The position numbers and the translations under genes were made by a program. This document shows, one piece after another, positions 14,126 through 26,784 of a DNA stretch of 64,000 bases (within the stretch, counting starts at the first letter, position 1; each line of letters begins with the position of its first letter). Below the pieces are notes generated by a model. It saw only the letters and a list, made by a program, of their open reading frames with translations. It made no database searches and was not told the DNA's origin. The DNA is from Setaria digitata (lineage: Eukaryota > Nematoda > Chromadorea > Rhabditida > Setariidae). The DNA is taken from NCBI GenBank assembly GCA_003640385.1, contig RCAB01000046.1, forward strand, positions 172,014 to 236,013, read 5' to 3'.

Positions 14126-17100
14126 CAGGTGAAGGTCGGTGGTTGACCGAAAGCATGTGCCCGAATGCCACAACATGCCAAGATAGACTGTGGGCGTTGC
14201 ATATTGTCGTCCATCTTTAACTGTCCTCACTGTACACACATATATGCATATGTGTGTATGTGTGTGTGTGTGTGTCTGTGTGTGAATGTGAGTATGCATG
14301 TCGTATTTTGGTACATTATAGCAAAAACTGTGACCTTGAGCTGGAGAATGGAAGCATTGTTGTCAACGATGCGATGAATGCGGCAGTAGCAGTAAGACCG
14401 CAGCGGTCCAAATAGCTTCTTTTATACAACAACTTCCCTCTAAGCTTTTCCTTGCACGTTACTCTCACTGTCCGCAGATGACAGTGGCATTACAGCCTTT
14501 TTAAATTTACTAATAAATTTATTGAGACACTGAGCAATTGAGCTTTCATTAACAGCAAATTTTTCAATATTGCGTCAAACAACTCAGAGAACCTGTCGTC
14601 AGAAAAGTACTGATATTTAGCTTCAAGGTTTACAATTTAAACATAATTCTAACACAACTTTAATTGTCGATGATCTCAATTTTCATAATGTTAGTAGCTA
14701 ATATAAAGTGAAGACTGAAGAAATCGATAGATACATTATAGTAGTTGCTGAAAGAAAAATTTCTTCATAGTTGGACCTGGAAATTAAGAATTCCGTAGAT
14801 CCTCTTAATAAGTTTGTTTACTTTAAAGCATAGATTTTATCGAGTTTATTGACCTTCGTTCATTTAAAATTCATATGACTATCAAGATTTCAAAAGCTTA
14901 ATTCGTTTTCCTAATAAGCTGATAATTTAACTCAAGTAAATTAACTTTCTTTTCGTAGATATCGTTTGGACGCTGTGGTGCAAGAGCTTAGGAAAACTAC
15001 TATGTTATAGATGCGCAAATAGCCAAAGAGGATTTTGATGAGAGCAAACCGTTCAAGTCCGCGCGAAGCATGAGCTGCTGAGGAGAAGGACTTTCTGGCG
15101 AGGAACTAGTGGAAGCGGTTGAGAGTTGAGCATGAAGCAACAACAGTTTTCTCCGTTGCTGCTGGGACACAATGCGGTGCGTACTGTCAGATAAGCAAGC
15201 AGAGGTGGGGAATAGGCGGCAGGGGGTAGGCAGGAGGCAAAGGGGTTGACACTGCCACTAGGGGCATTGCAAAGGCTCCAATTTTCAGGGACGACGATGA
15301 ATAAGGGCGACAAAGTGAACCGTTGCTGCTACTTCTGTGTTGAGAGAGTTATGTCTACTTGCCAGCAACGGGAACATAGCAGCTACCTTACTGTAACCAA
15401 TCAGTGCGTATGAAGCCATTTCCAAAATCGAACTGCTCTCCTTATAGCACTTTCGTTAAGTTCTATCTCCATCTTCACCCCAAAACTAAAACTCTCTATA
15501 TAGATTAAAGCGACTTAAAAACTCAATAATGAGTTGAAGCTGGAAATTGAAAGTAACAGCTAACTGCACATATCTTCATGTAGATTTCAATAGAACAGAG
15601 CAGTAAAGTGCTGAAGTCATAGGAATGATGAGAGGCAGTGCAAAGAAGCAAACCATCGACCAACCAATGAGCAGTACATCTTTTGGCTTTAGCATTCTAC
15701 GAGCAGTGTGGGCTTAATTTCATGAGTACCTAGCTAATTCATTTTCGCACCAATATTACTTATAACACTGTAGTCGTAATTCGTTCTTGCAAGTCGAACA
15801 TTTCAGTTAACAATAAAGTGTGATCAGCAGAGGGTGTTAGTTTCGTGACAAATTGCCTACAAGTGTGCTCATCTTTTCTATTACTATCTTTCTAACTAAT
15901 TATAAAAATGTAAAAGTAAACTGAGGGAGGAAAAAAAAACCATCCTCATTCCTGACATTCGAGAATTATGACACTACTGCAAGTGACCGATTCATACTAT
16001 AAGGCCTTTATGGAATAGTAGAGCATTTGCATGGATGGCCATTTTGTGCGACACTCTGTTATTCTCTTTGTTTTTCCCAGTATGCAAATGTTCATGAAAC
16101 AAACATTTAGCATGAATAATTAGCCTAGCTAATCATTATCAGAACATCTCATAATATTCCACTAATATTTTCATTACTATAGTAGTTAACAGTTTCTTTT
16201 TTTGGTATATCCTTAGACTACGCTGAAACAAGATATGAAACTTTCCTACAGTAAAAAAAAAGAGTAAAAAGTGTCAGCATAAATGAAGTAACGATATTAC
16301 CGAAGATCCAAAAAAAAAGAGGCCAAAGGTTTTCCGTAAAAAAAAAGGTCGTTTTCACTCAAATTTCTTAAAGATTAATTTCTTTTTTCTCGACATCATA
16401 ATTTGCATTCAAATCAATATTTTAGAATTCCTTCAAAAATTTAAAATTCCCATTCAATTGAATGATTGTCATTTCAGCTTTGTAATAGCTTCTATTTCCC
16501 TTCTATTTAATTTTTAGAGACTGTTAAATCGATTATTTTGTTATATGAAATCATGCTTTTTTTTTTTTGATAGTTGAGAAAGCCTTCTAGGCTCTTTTAA
16601 CTATTACAAACGGCGTAATATTTTATCAGCTACTGCAAACTTGTTATAATGAATTAAATTTAAAAAATATGCGTGGTTTTACAAAGGAAAGAAATTTCTC
16701 TTATTTCTGTAGTCAAGTCAAGTTAATTTAATAAATTTTCTATGTAATTTGGCTTCCAGTTGGAACATAAGCTCATGTTTTCAATTTGGTAACATTTTTG
16801 TTCTTGAACTTCCTCAATATTATGCAATGTTGAGATTGTTAGCCAGACCTCGAGTATGGCTAATGTTAAAATAACTAATGAATGGATGATAACTTCACAG
16901 CTGACAAAGTTGTTTAACTGAGCTTTGTATAAGATGCGAATGATAGCGGATTGACGAAAGATGGGCCACTGCTCAACTGCTTACTGCTGCTAATGGGGCA
17001 GCAGTACTTCTGAAATATTCTAATAAGGAATTGTTAACTACTGGATGATAAGCTGAAGGGAAGAGACTCGCAGCATTCAAGTAGGACACTCCTCTGACCC

Positions 17101-20100
17101 CTTCCCTCTTTCATACCGATAGGAGCATTTAAAAGGACATGCAGGTTGCAGGTGGAAAACAGTCCAAAGAGAGATACAGAAGGAGAGAGAAATGACGATA
17201 GAGAAATACACATTTTCAACCTTGAGCTTTTTGGCTGCAAGAGCAAAATAATGAAGGAAGCAAGAGATGTCAGAAGCTGTAGAGTAAAGGTAGCCGGTAG
17301 AATGCAAACGTATGAATAGCCAAATGGAACAAAATCTGGCAGAGAGGTGACGGAAGCAGTAAAAGATAGACATATTACTGCGAGCAGCTCTATGTTCCAC
17401 TCCCTTCGTGCTATTCGTGCTAACACCTCTTGACTTAGCTTGCAAATCGTTACGCATTACGGTAAGACAAACACTGCATTAAAAGCTTGCTACGAAAAGC
17501 TACAGTACCCAGTCCGATATAAGCGGTTCGCTAATTATGTCTCTTAGCCCTCAGCATTTCTTGCACTTTTTCCAAACTCAGTACGATTTGATCACATGGT
17601 ACGTTTCTATTGCACAGTAGAAGTAACACGCGATATATTAAAATACTTCCATAAAATAACGGAGTTGGAAAAGCATGAGTCCGCAGTAGCAGTCTCATTT
17701 CGCATACTCACGACCCTTCAAAACCGTATGCTAATTTTCCTATTATAATCTACACAAATGTTTCATTTAAAATTTGAATGCTTTTTTCTATAGAGTTGCT
17801 GTCAAGAAAATATTTGAGCTGAGCAATTTATGCTACACTTTCCATTTCTGTTTAGAGGCAGTTAGCTTTCCGCTGTAGCATCGCTATTTTGTGCCACTTC
17901 CAGTTCCTGGTAGAAAAATAACAAATCTGCGGAAGACTTGGAAGGTACTTGGTAAATTCCTCATCCACTTCACTGATCTGAACTGATTCTTTTTAGTTAT
18001 CAGATTCGAAAAGAAAACGATGGAAAGTAGACCAGATGTAGTGAGGAGAACTGAAGAACAAATAGCAGGAAGATGCGATTGATAAAAGAAAATGTGTTAC
18101 TGGAAGAGGAGCAGGAGTAGAAGACATGAGCATCAGCATGGATGTGTAATGAAATTTTGGCATCATTTTACAAAAGTGGGTTAGATTTAGCATGAGATAT
18201 AGTGGCCGGCCGATTTGTGGCACCATTAAAATTTGCTTTTGAAGTGGGCTCTGTGTATATGTATTTTTATGCATGTGTTTGTCTATGTATGTGTGTATGT
18301 ATGCATATGTATGCATGTGTGTGTGTGTTCGTGTTTGGATCGCCATTCATAACTACATGATGTGACACATTACCTGGCTTTAATTCGAAATCCTTATATG
18401 TCACATATAAAGATTTCATATTTGAATGAAAATTCTTACTTTTTACTCCCGATCTAACTTATTTCTTAAGCTTCCAGGAAACTAATTATCATTCCTTTTA
18501 CAAACAGAGGACAAAATCAGTTATTGATAAGTAGAAATAATCCAGGAAACACTTGAGAAATATTTGGAGAACTTCTTCCATTAAAAAAAAAAAATTAACA
18601 TTGTAAGCAAACAAATGCTTTAAATTTTCTTTCTGTTACATAACCTACTGTTTAATCAGAAAAAATTATGCTTTTAAGTCAAAGATCAAAGGTCTAAATA
18701 TTTGGACTTTTATCTGTAGCTGGTATGGCTTGTTAGGGACCAAAATGCGTCAGAAGGTAATTTGCAGTGTAGTTAAAGTACAAGCAAGGTCATATGATGG
18801 AATCAGGAAATCGCGAGTATTAAGGATGGAAATGTAAAGATTTTCAGCAGTGATGGAAGCAGCAATAGCAAAGACTATAGCAGCATCACAACTATTACGA
18901 TAACGCTGTGCTGAAGGTCATTCGAGCACGAATATTCACCACATTAAGTAACTCGACGTCTTTTTGGCGAGTACTATTATCTGTTTGGTCGTGCACAACA
19001 ATGAATATTTCTAGCAGATTCTTCAAATAAACATCCAAAGATGATGAGATACTCTTATGAATACAGCTTTTAAAACTAAAGGAAAAAGTAAATTTAACTC
19101 TTTATTTGGCAACTTGACCTAGAGCTACGCTAATATTGTATGTGTTGTTAGGGAACTACAGCAAATGAAGCAAGCATTATTATAAAGCACTACGGTATAA
19201 AAAGTGTTGTGACAGAGGCAGCTTATTTAGCAAAATTTCTGCTATATTGAGTGGTAATTTCGAAACATGAATGGTTACTAGCAGTGATTTTTAAATTTAG
19301 TTATAAATATGGAGGAAAAGGAGAAGGAGCAAAAGAAGAAGTATTGAGTAACGACAGGTCAGTGACCACGTCGAGGCGAGCAGCATCAGCAGTCTGATGA
19401 CAGCCGGTGCTAGGGAAAAGGCACACCTCCCACCAACCGCATCAGTCAATATACTACCACTTCCTTAGCGCATACGTTACAGCAATAACTGAGCTATGAC
19501 AGTACCAGCATATAAGAAGTGCGGAAGGCACTATGATATCAGGACAAGAAGTATCTAACAGCACAGAACCAGAATCTGCTGGATGTTGCCATCAGAGTGG
19601 AGGCTCTGCAGCTACGGTGGAAGCTGGAGCATTACAGCAAGTGTCGACGACCTACAAGCTGACCTTAAACAGCCACTGAAGTATTTCCGCTGCCCTTCCT
19701 TTCCTATTTCTCCTTACTCACTACTTGCAAAGATCAGCAACAGCAGCAGTAGTAGTAGCAATAAGAACACCCGAAAACTTTTTTGAACTGTGTCCGTGCA
19801 TGCAACGATCCACCCTGTAAACCGAATCCCTCTCCAAAATATCGTCGTTCCGGGCGTCAACTAATCCTTCCATCCACGACAGCCTATATCTCATCTTTCT
19901 TTCATCTACCAATTCTAGAGTGCAGTGACTACAGACAGTCATCGGAAGTTCACAACACGCGCACAAACAGCTCATTTACACTGTAAAAACAGCAACTTCA
20001 CTGATAAGCATCTCAAATATCCTAGAACTTTCATACAAAGAGTTTGCTTTCTGCCGTGTCATACTTTACTCCTGGAAAAAGTCATTTTTCTACAAATAAA

Positions 20101-23100
20101 ATTTAAAGAATAAGATGTCTAGAAGGTGTCATTGGTTTCGCAGCATGGCTTCATGTCATGTTCAATAATTTGTTGCGCAGCCCCTTAAACTGTGTTCACT
20201 ATTATCAGATAAATATATTATTTTATACCGACTTCAATCACAAGGAAATTTCAAATGCTTTTTCTTTTAGTTACAGGCAGGGCTTCCTTCCTAAATGGCA
20301 GAAACTAATAATGAAAAACTCAGACACTTTGTTTCTTTTATTTTTCTTTGGTTCTAACAATCTCTGTAATATGGTAAATTAAATTAGTTATGTTTTCAAG
20401 GAAATTCAAAAACTGATGACTTTGATTCCTGCACATTTACATTCCTTGAAAAAATAACTAATGCTTTCACACACAAGCGCATGTTCACACTGAATTTTGC
20501 ATTCTTCAAATTGCACCTTTAGACTCTTGGTGATTTTTTATTGTCTGTTTTTTTTAAGACTACCTTTTCAATTACAAGATCCAATTTCATATGGTAACAC
20601 AATGTTGAAAGTAATACTTTCTCATGCATTTCTCTCATGCTTGATTCATTTAACGACATTTCATTGAGTAGGATTTAACGGTGACATTAGTGTTCTTCAG
20701 AAAGTCACGAATGATAAATTTAAAAATATTAGACTGCAGGAACACTTGTTTATTAAGCGTTCTTATTGTCCATACTTATTGTCATCTTTTTATTCCAGTT
20801 AGTGCTATTAATTTGAAATGAAAGGAAATGTCTTGCTAGTAAAATGAAGTTTTCGCTGTTTTATTCAATAATGTTTGTTGGGAATAGAAATTGTAAGTTA
20901 ACCTCCCGCCGCAGTAAGTCTCTTTTAGATCGTTAGCAACAAAGCAAAGTTCTGTTGAGGTCACTGGTCTGTTCCCATTAACTTCGGGCATTTTGAAACC
21001 TGCTCTACTGATCGACGATCAACAGTTTCTCGTTTTATCATTCTTCGTTACCTTAACATTGAAATTTAAATAATGACGGTAAATGGCTGCTGGTAGGCAG
21101 TGCTATTTCAAATCAATTGGTTTGGTGGTGCACACAAGAGCAGATATGCGGTGCTTTTCAGAAGGGGTCTGGTTGACAGCACTCGCGACAGCATGGCAGC
21201 CTAATTTGTTCTCACAAAGTAAGATGAGCAGCGACGAAAGTGCCCTTCTTGTACATATCATTTCGCTGGATTCCACAGCAGCGCTCCTGCTGGCAATAAA
21301 CAGACATTCAGTCAGTTCCATCCATCGGTGCTACGTTGTGCTACCAACACGTCAGGGCATCATCACTGTTACCATCCAAAGATTTGACCAGCAGATCTCT
21401 TAGATGTCGCATCAGTGTGTGTCTCTGTGTGCATCGGCGTTTCTGTGTGTCACCGTGCAGTGAGCATGCATCTTGTGACCAGCGGTGATCATCTGAGTGA
21501 AACAGACAGGACAACAACAGCAGCAAAGAGGAAGAAATCGGGGTTCCATGGATCAGTTAGTGGTTAGTTGGAGCTCAGAACCAGGGCATTCAACCAGCAA
21601 CGCTGCCATTTTCCAAATTGACCTCCGAAATAAAATGAATTGAAATGAGATGCATTTTAATTGTACACATCTTCAGTATAGAACTTCCCAACTCTTTTCC
21701 TTCATTGCTACACCTGATTTGTTAATTCCTTTCAAGAACACCTTTTTCAAATTTATTCTGCAAGCTAGCTTTCATAGTCGTAACGAATTTCCGAGATTTT
21801 GCCTGGCGATATTGTCCAGTTGACTGAACGCATTATAGCAACTCCCGACTCGAAAAGATATTTCGCTCGTGAAATAAAGCACTTCTGCATGTCAGAAAGA
21901 GAAATACCTCGTATCCCTGATTAAATTTCCATTAAGTGGTAGAGTGTAGGAAAATATCGTAATAGAAAAAAAATTACCTGACTTGTCATGACAGATTATT
22001 AAAAAACATCATTATTACAAATAGCATGATGCCAAATCAATTTTCTAGCTGCAAAAAGCAAGAAAAAAAAATGAAACAACAGTTCTTTTTTTTTTTCTGA
22101 CCATAAAGAAGAGTTGGTGAGTTTGGATTGAGATTGCTTTCAAGCACAAATTAAATAACTAGGAACTATGTTCTCTTCTGAGTTCCTGAGAAAGGAGCTG
22201 CCAACTCTAACAGAAGAGAATAAAACTATTGGGAGATAAAGCAATATTCTACATACTAATACAAAAAAATGCAACCGTTCATTCAAATGTGGACGTAACC
22301 TTTGTTGTTTGGGAGTATACATGCAACAATTTTATTCACTTGGAAAATCCAGTGAAAGAAAAGCAAAAAGTGTGCCTCCAAAAAATGATCTCATTGCAAT
22401 CATATTTAATCACTCCCAGTATTTTACCATAATTTTTTACAGTCTATAGTTGGTATTTATATCTAAAGATCAAGGAAAAATAGTTTCTAATTATATGTTT
22501 AGCCAGAAAACAATTTAATGGAAGCATTAAAAGAATCAGTAAACATTGCTCTTGTTAACCGAACCTACTTCACCTCTCTTCCGCAGGATGATTGATTGTA
22601 GGATTTAGGTTTGAGTTCAAAGTGCAAATTCTTTTGACTGTTTAGCAGCTGCAAAGAAGATAGTGTATTTGTAACATGTAGCCCCTAACAATGGAAGTGA
22701 AAAAGAACCGTGTCAACAACTTCAAGTTGTGTCAAGCTGTCAAAATTAAACGATTTCCACTTTTTTTTCATTTCTCGAAGCACATGATTTATAAATTTAG
22801 AGTTATACAATCAGTTAACATCATTATCTGAAGAACCACATGATCAAAAAAATGACTGCGCTTTGCCATGATAATTTTTGCAACAGCAACGCTGAAACTG
22901 TGGGATATAAAATCTCATTCACTTCATGTGGACTTCTAAACAAGATCTCAATTTCACACCACTCCAAATTCTAGATTCAAATTTGTTTTATTTTGACTGA
23001 ATGGCATGAATCCAGAATCAATTTCAGTCGAAAGAAACAATCAACATCTGATATATCTTATCATTAAAGTGGACCTGAAGAAGTGCATCAGAATTTGCGT

Positions 23101-24028
23101 GAGAGAAGGAGACTATAAAACAATTTATTAACGCATATCTCATATTTAGTTTTACTGCTAGAAATTTTCTATATACTGATTATCTTTCTATATATCTCCT
23201 TCTGAAGGGAATGAATCCCAAAAAATCAATTTTTTTTTTATCTCAAAAATTCTTATTAATTAGATTTTTAAGCTTTTTTGCTTTATTGCGCATTTTAAAT
23301 AAGAATAATTTTGAGGGATTGGTTTATTGTCAGGCAAAGGTGAAGGAAAGTTGTCAGCACAGAAGTATACAATGTGCACCGTCAACCAAACATCCTTTAA
23401 AAGAGGCCATGTGATGTGAAGGAAGTCTGTCCTATCCATCTTGGACTGTTACTACTGCTGCTAACAGCAGTAGTCAGGATCAGTGCAGTGAGTTGTTGAC
23501 ATTGCACTGCATTTATGTTTGTAATGCACAGCAACATTCATTACTTCTAGATATGACCTTCGAAAGCGCTTCGAGCAGCAAAAGCTTTCACCTCAGTTCC
23601 TGACGTGAACTGCTGCGGAAATGCTTGCATGCATCCTATAATGGCGTTTTTATTGTGTTATAAGAACACAAGAAGAGTAAGGGAAACTGAAAGACAGTTG
23701 AATGTGAATTCTACTTTTCTGTCTCAATTGATAACACTATATCTCGAGATGAAAGGGCGAGAGTGGAGAAAGAGAGTCCTGTGGAACATGCTGCTACCTC
23801 TTTGCCAATTTTAGTTAAACTCACATCTTTGCACGATCTTTGTTTTCGCTGTTGGAAAAAGAACTCACCACTAAAGCTTGCATTAAACACTGATGGACCC
23901 AATCTCAAGGTCTTCTTTCACTCCAAGCCCATCTAAACAATCACCAATGTCAGAAATGAGTTAATAAGAACCTGATACAAATTCATATACAATCATCATA
24001 TATATATATAAATCACAATCACGAAACG

Positions 24029-24032
<4 letters not shown>

Positions 24033-24062
<30 letters not shown>
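24033..24062. repeat. TA repeat bounded by an inverted CGCTTATA word
   Basis: A TA run of about 30 bp begins ACGCTTATA and ends TATAAGCGC, so the whole block is a palindrome. A shorter TA run lies at about 24000-24010. Confidence 0.8.
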
Positions 24063-24064
<2 letters not shown>

Positions 24065-25506
24065 CGCAAGTATTCAGATTCATAATTAAAATTTATTTTT
24101 CTTGAGGAACGGATTTTTTAAAACAAGATGAAAAACTTCAAAAATTTCGTGCAATATCCATGAAGCTGGTAATTTGAACTTCAATAACAAGTGAGTAAAT
24201 ACTTTCCAAGGCATTTATTCAGCACCTTAAGATAACTTCAGTTTCAAACTTGCTGCACCCTGATACTGATAATGCTTATTTTACAGAACTTACTCTATCA
24301 GGGTAACATATATCTTCCAAGCTTAATTTGTTATATATGACCAAATAATTTTTTAGAAAAAAAGAAGCAAAGCAAAACTTTAGATTCGATACATTTAGTA
24401 GGTGGAAATCATGGAACCAAACTTACGAAGAACAAATATAGTACCAGCAGTCAACAAAGCAAAGCAGAACACCTTATTAGGATACTAATTAGCTTGAGCA
24501 AGTGATATAGAACGACCGATTCTATCTGCGAAATATTAATTACTAACTGAATACACCATGAGGACTGCAACTAAGAAGTAACATCAAACACAAAAGATGA
24601 ATTGAAGTTGCCGCTGAGAAAGCGTGGAAAGTACTCATTGGATTACCAAACTACGTGGAATGCAAGAGAATATATTACTTAATGAAAAAAAAAAAATTAA
24701 CATTAGTTTTCTATTAATAAAATCAGGCTAGTTTTCCTCGTTCATTTTTTCATAGACACCACCACAATAGAATTTCGAGTGTAATCGAGAACATGAAATC
24801 ATTGATAATGCTCAGGATCCAAAAACACTATGAAATTAAAGAAATATGAAAAGACGCTATTAAAACGTTCATTAACAGGTTCCAAAATACTTTTGAGATA
24901 ATGACGTCTCTACAAGCCCGTATACGAAAAGAAATGTTTGCTAAATATTTTTATGTAACGGTACTGGCTAGCAATCCACTTAGTGCTGTCGATCTCACGA
25001 CCGGAATGAATTCCATTGATATCTCACCACTGATAACCTTTTTTAACTTCAAGTCCCATTAAATTCTGTTCTTTTAGGTCAATTTTTCCTTCCACACACT
25101 TGACATTTATGAAAAATGTCGTTTTCGACTTTCATTCCTCTTCTTTCGCTTGTATTAAATGAAAACCAGTTACATCCGTTCATTCCTCTAAGTTCATGCT
25201 TTTGTGACTACCATGGAGAGTTCAAGATAACATCCACAAATCACATAAGTATTTTCTGTGGCTCATTAAAGCCTCCCTAGAAAAAAAAAAGAAAGATATT
25301 TGATTTTCACTACGAACCCGACACGAACCAAATTATTTTAGACCTGATTCACTATATAAAATATCAATTGTTAAGACCAGAAATTGAAAAAGACCATGTT
25401 TTTCAAATTCGCCTTTTTTAGCTTATTAATGGAGAGACGTTACAAACAAACAGCTGTGTGATAATACAGACTGTTCACCATTTACGCTCATGAATTCACC
25501 ACTTAC

Positions 25507-25640
25507 GCACATGATGTAATGTGTTGAGAATGTTCAAGTTCCGAAAAATATGACGACAGCGGGCACACTTTGTATTTATGGATTTTTCGGCTGTATGGAA
25601 ACAAAATTTAGTCCTGCGGCATTGACAATTGTTTAGCTTA
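25507..25640 (-). CDS. Candidate 5' exon of the zinc-finger gene (Cys/His-rich)
   Basis: Bounded by an acceptor CCTACTAG and a strong donor GTAAGTGG. It encodes KLNNCQCRRTKFCFHT, then KCARCRHIFRNLNILNTLHH, a finger-like C-x2-C followed by an F, a spaced Leu and an HH pair with slightly off spacing. It leaves in phase 1, exactly what the 8783-8868 exon needs. This supports one gene across the 16.6-kb gap, but a phase match arises by chance one time in three. The alternative is a separate short zinc-finger gene whose other exons I did not find. Confidence 0.45.
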
Positions 25641-26784
25641 CTAGTAGGAACTCACAAGTGTCCTCCGGTGAACGGTACAATAAACTGATCTACTAAACAA
25701 GAAAAGAACACAGTTCGAAACCAGGCAAACCAAAATCGAATAGCGTGCACCAAGAATGCGTTGCGCACTCACGGTAGGAGTTAACATCTGTCAACAGTTT
25801 TCATTTTTCCGTTATCGAATTACCATCTCCTGTCACTGCTTCAGTATCTGTTGTACCGGTATTATATCAAACCAAACGAGATTATCAATGATGCTCCCAT
25901 GGATCGCTTACTAATTCACAACTTTTATCATATAATCACTCCTACTGTTATTATACCAACCTACTTTATTCGTCTACATCCTCATCCATTTTTACTGAGA
26001 GTGGAGCATGGTATTAACACCCTTAAGACATTGTTGAATAATAAAGATCGTAACAACATTTCAACTTGCATATCCAGTGTGCAAAAATCAGATTTATTAG
26101 GCAAACTGATTTGTTCGAAACTCAACTGATCTTCAGAATGGGCCACATTTAGATAACTAGAAAAACAACATAATTCCTGTTTCATAAAGGACGGAGAAAT
26201 AAAATCCAGAAAAATGAATACAAAACTTAAAACCACCAAAATGTTAATCATACTGAGATTACTCAAAAAACGCGACACAGAATTCTTTGTTCACTACTAC
26301 AATCCAAATTGCAAGCAAACGTTAGGGTTAGGATTTTTCGGTTTTCGTAAAGAACAATAAATTAAAAGCTCATGTTAGAAATACTGTTCAAAATTTCAAA
26401 CCAGAATCACAACAAACTAATAAAATATACGGATATATACGTGTAAACAACCTACCTGTCTCTTAATTTAATGGATTGTAAATAATACCAAAGCGACATG
26501 ATAGGAACAAAAATTTGTGCAACACTACCTTCAGGAAGGATTTTTTTTTTTTTAAGGAAAAAGATAAGGTTAAGCATGAGCTTAATAAATTCAGCCAATA
26601 GAATTTTTCTAATAACTTTGGAATTTTAAACTTCCATAAAACCAATTTTGAATCGTTGTGTTGCAGGGAAACTCATAACTATCAAAACAAGAAATGGAAT
26701 TGTAGTGGAAGAGCACTTTAGGTTTAAGTAATAAACCATGCTGAAAACAAACTATGAAATAATTCAAAGAATTAATGTAGAAAA
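25641..26784. other. Interval between Lgl 3' end and zinc-finger exon
   Basis: About 1.1 kb including the Lgl 3' UTR. A minus-strand open frame at 25982-26149 follows a good acceptor (TGTTTTTCTAG) and is leucine-rich (YLNVAHSEDQLSF...), so it may be another 5' exon of the zinc-finger gene. No donor of the right phase is convincing, so I do not call it. Confidence 0.35.

Larger units (their letters stand above)
8869..25506. other. Very long gene-free interval, possible giant intron
   Basis: About 16.6 kb with no exon I can support. Most is AT-rich, but patches of visibly higher GC rich in CAG, CTG and GCA words recur near 9.5-10.2, 11.3-11.6, 14.1-14.4, 15.0-15.4, 17.0-17.5, 18.0-18.3, 19.3-19.9, 21.1-21.6 and 23.4-23.6 kb. 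The open frames there overlap in several frames with no splice-bounded coding logic. If the flanking exons belong to one gene, this is its intron; otherwise it is intergenic. The patches could be enhancers, alternative promoters or non-coding RNA exons. Confidence 0.45.

Noticed and set aside
14021..14299. 92-codon minus frame with a poly-Thr stretch
   Set aside because: It derives from the TAG and TG repeats.
17034..17457. Two overlapping minus frames of 126-130 codons
   Set aside because: Overlap in different frames, no splice signals, hydrophobic low-complexity translation; looks like composition of a GC patch.
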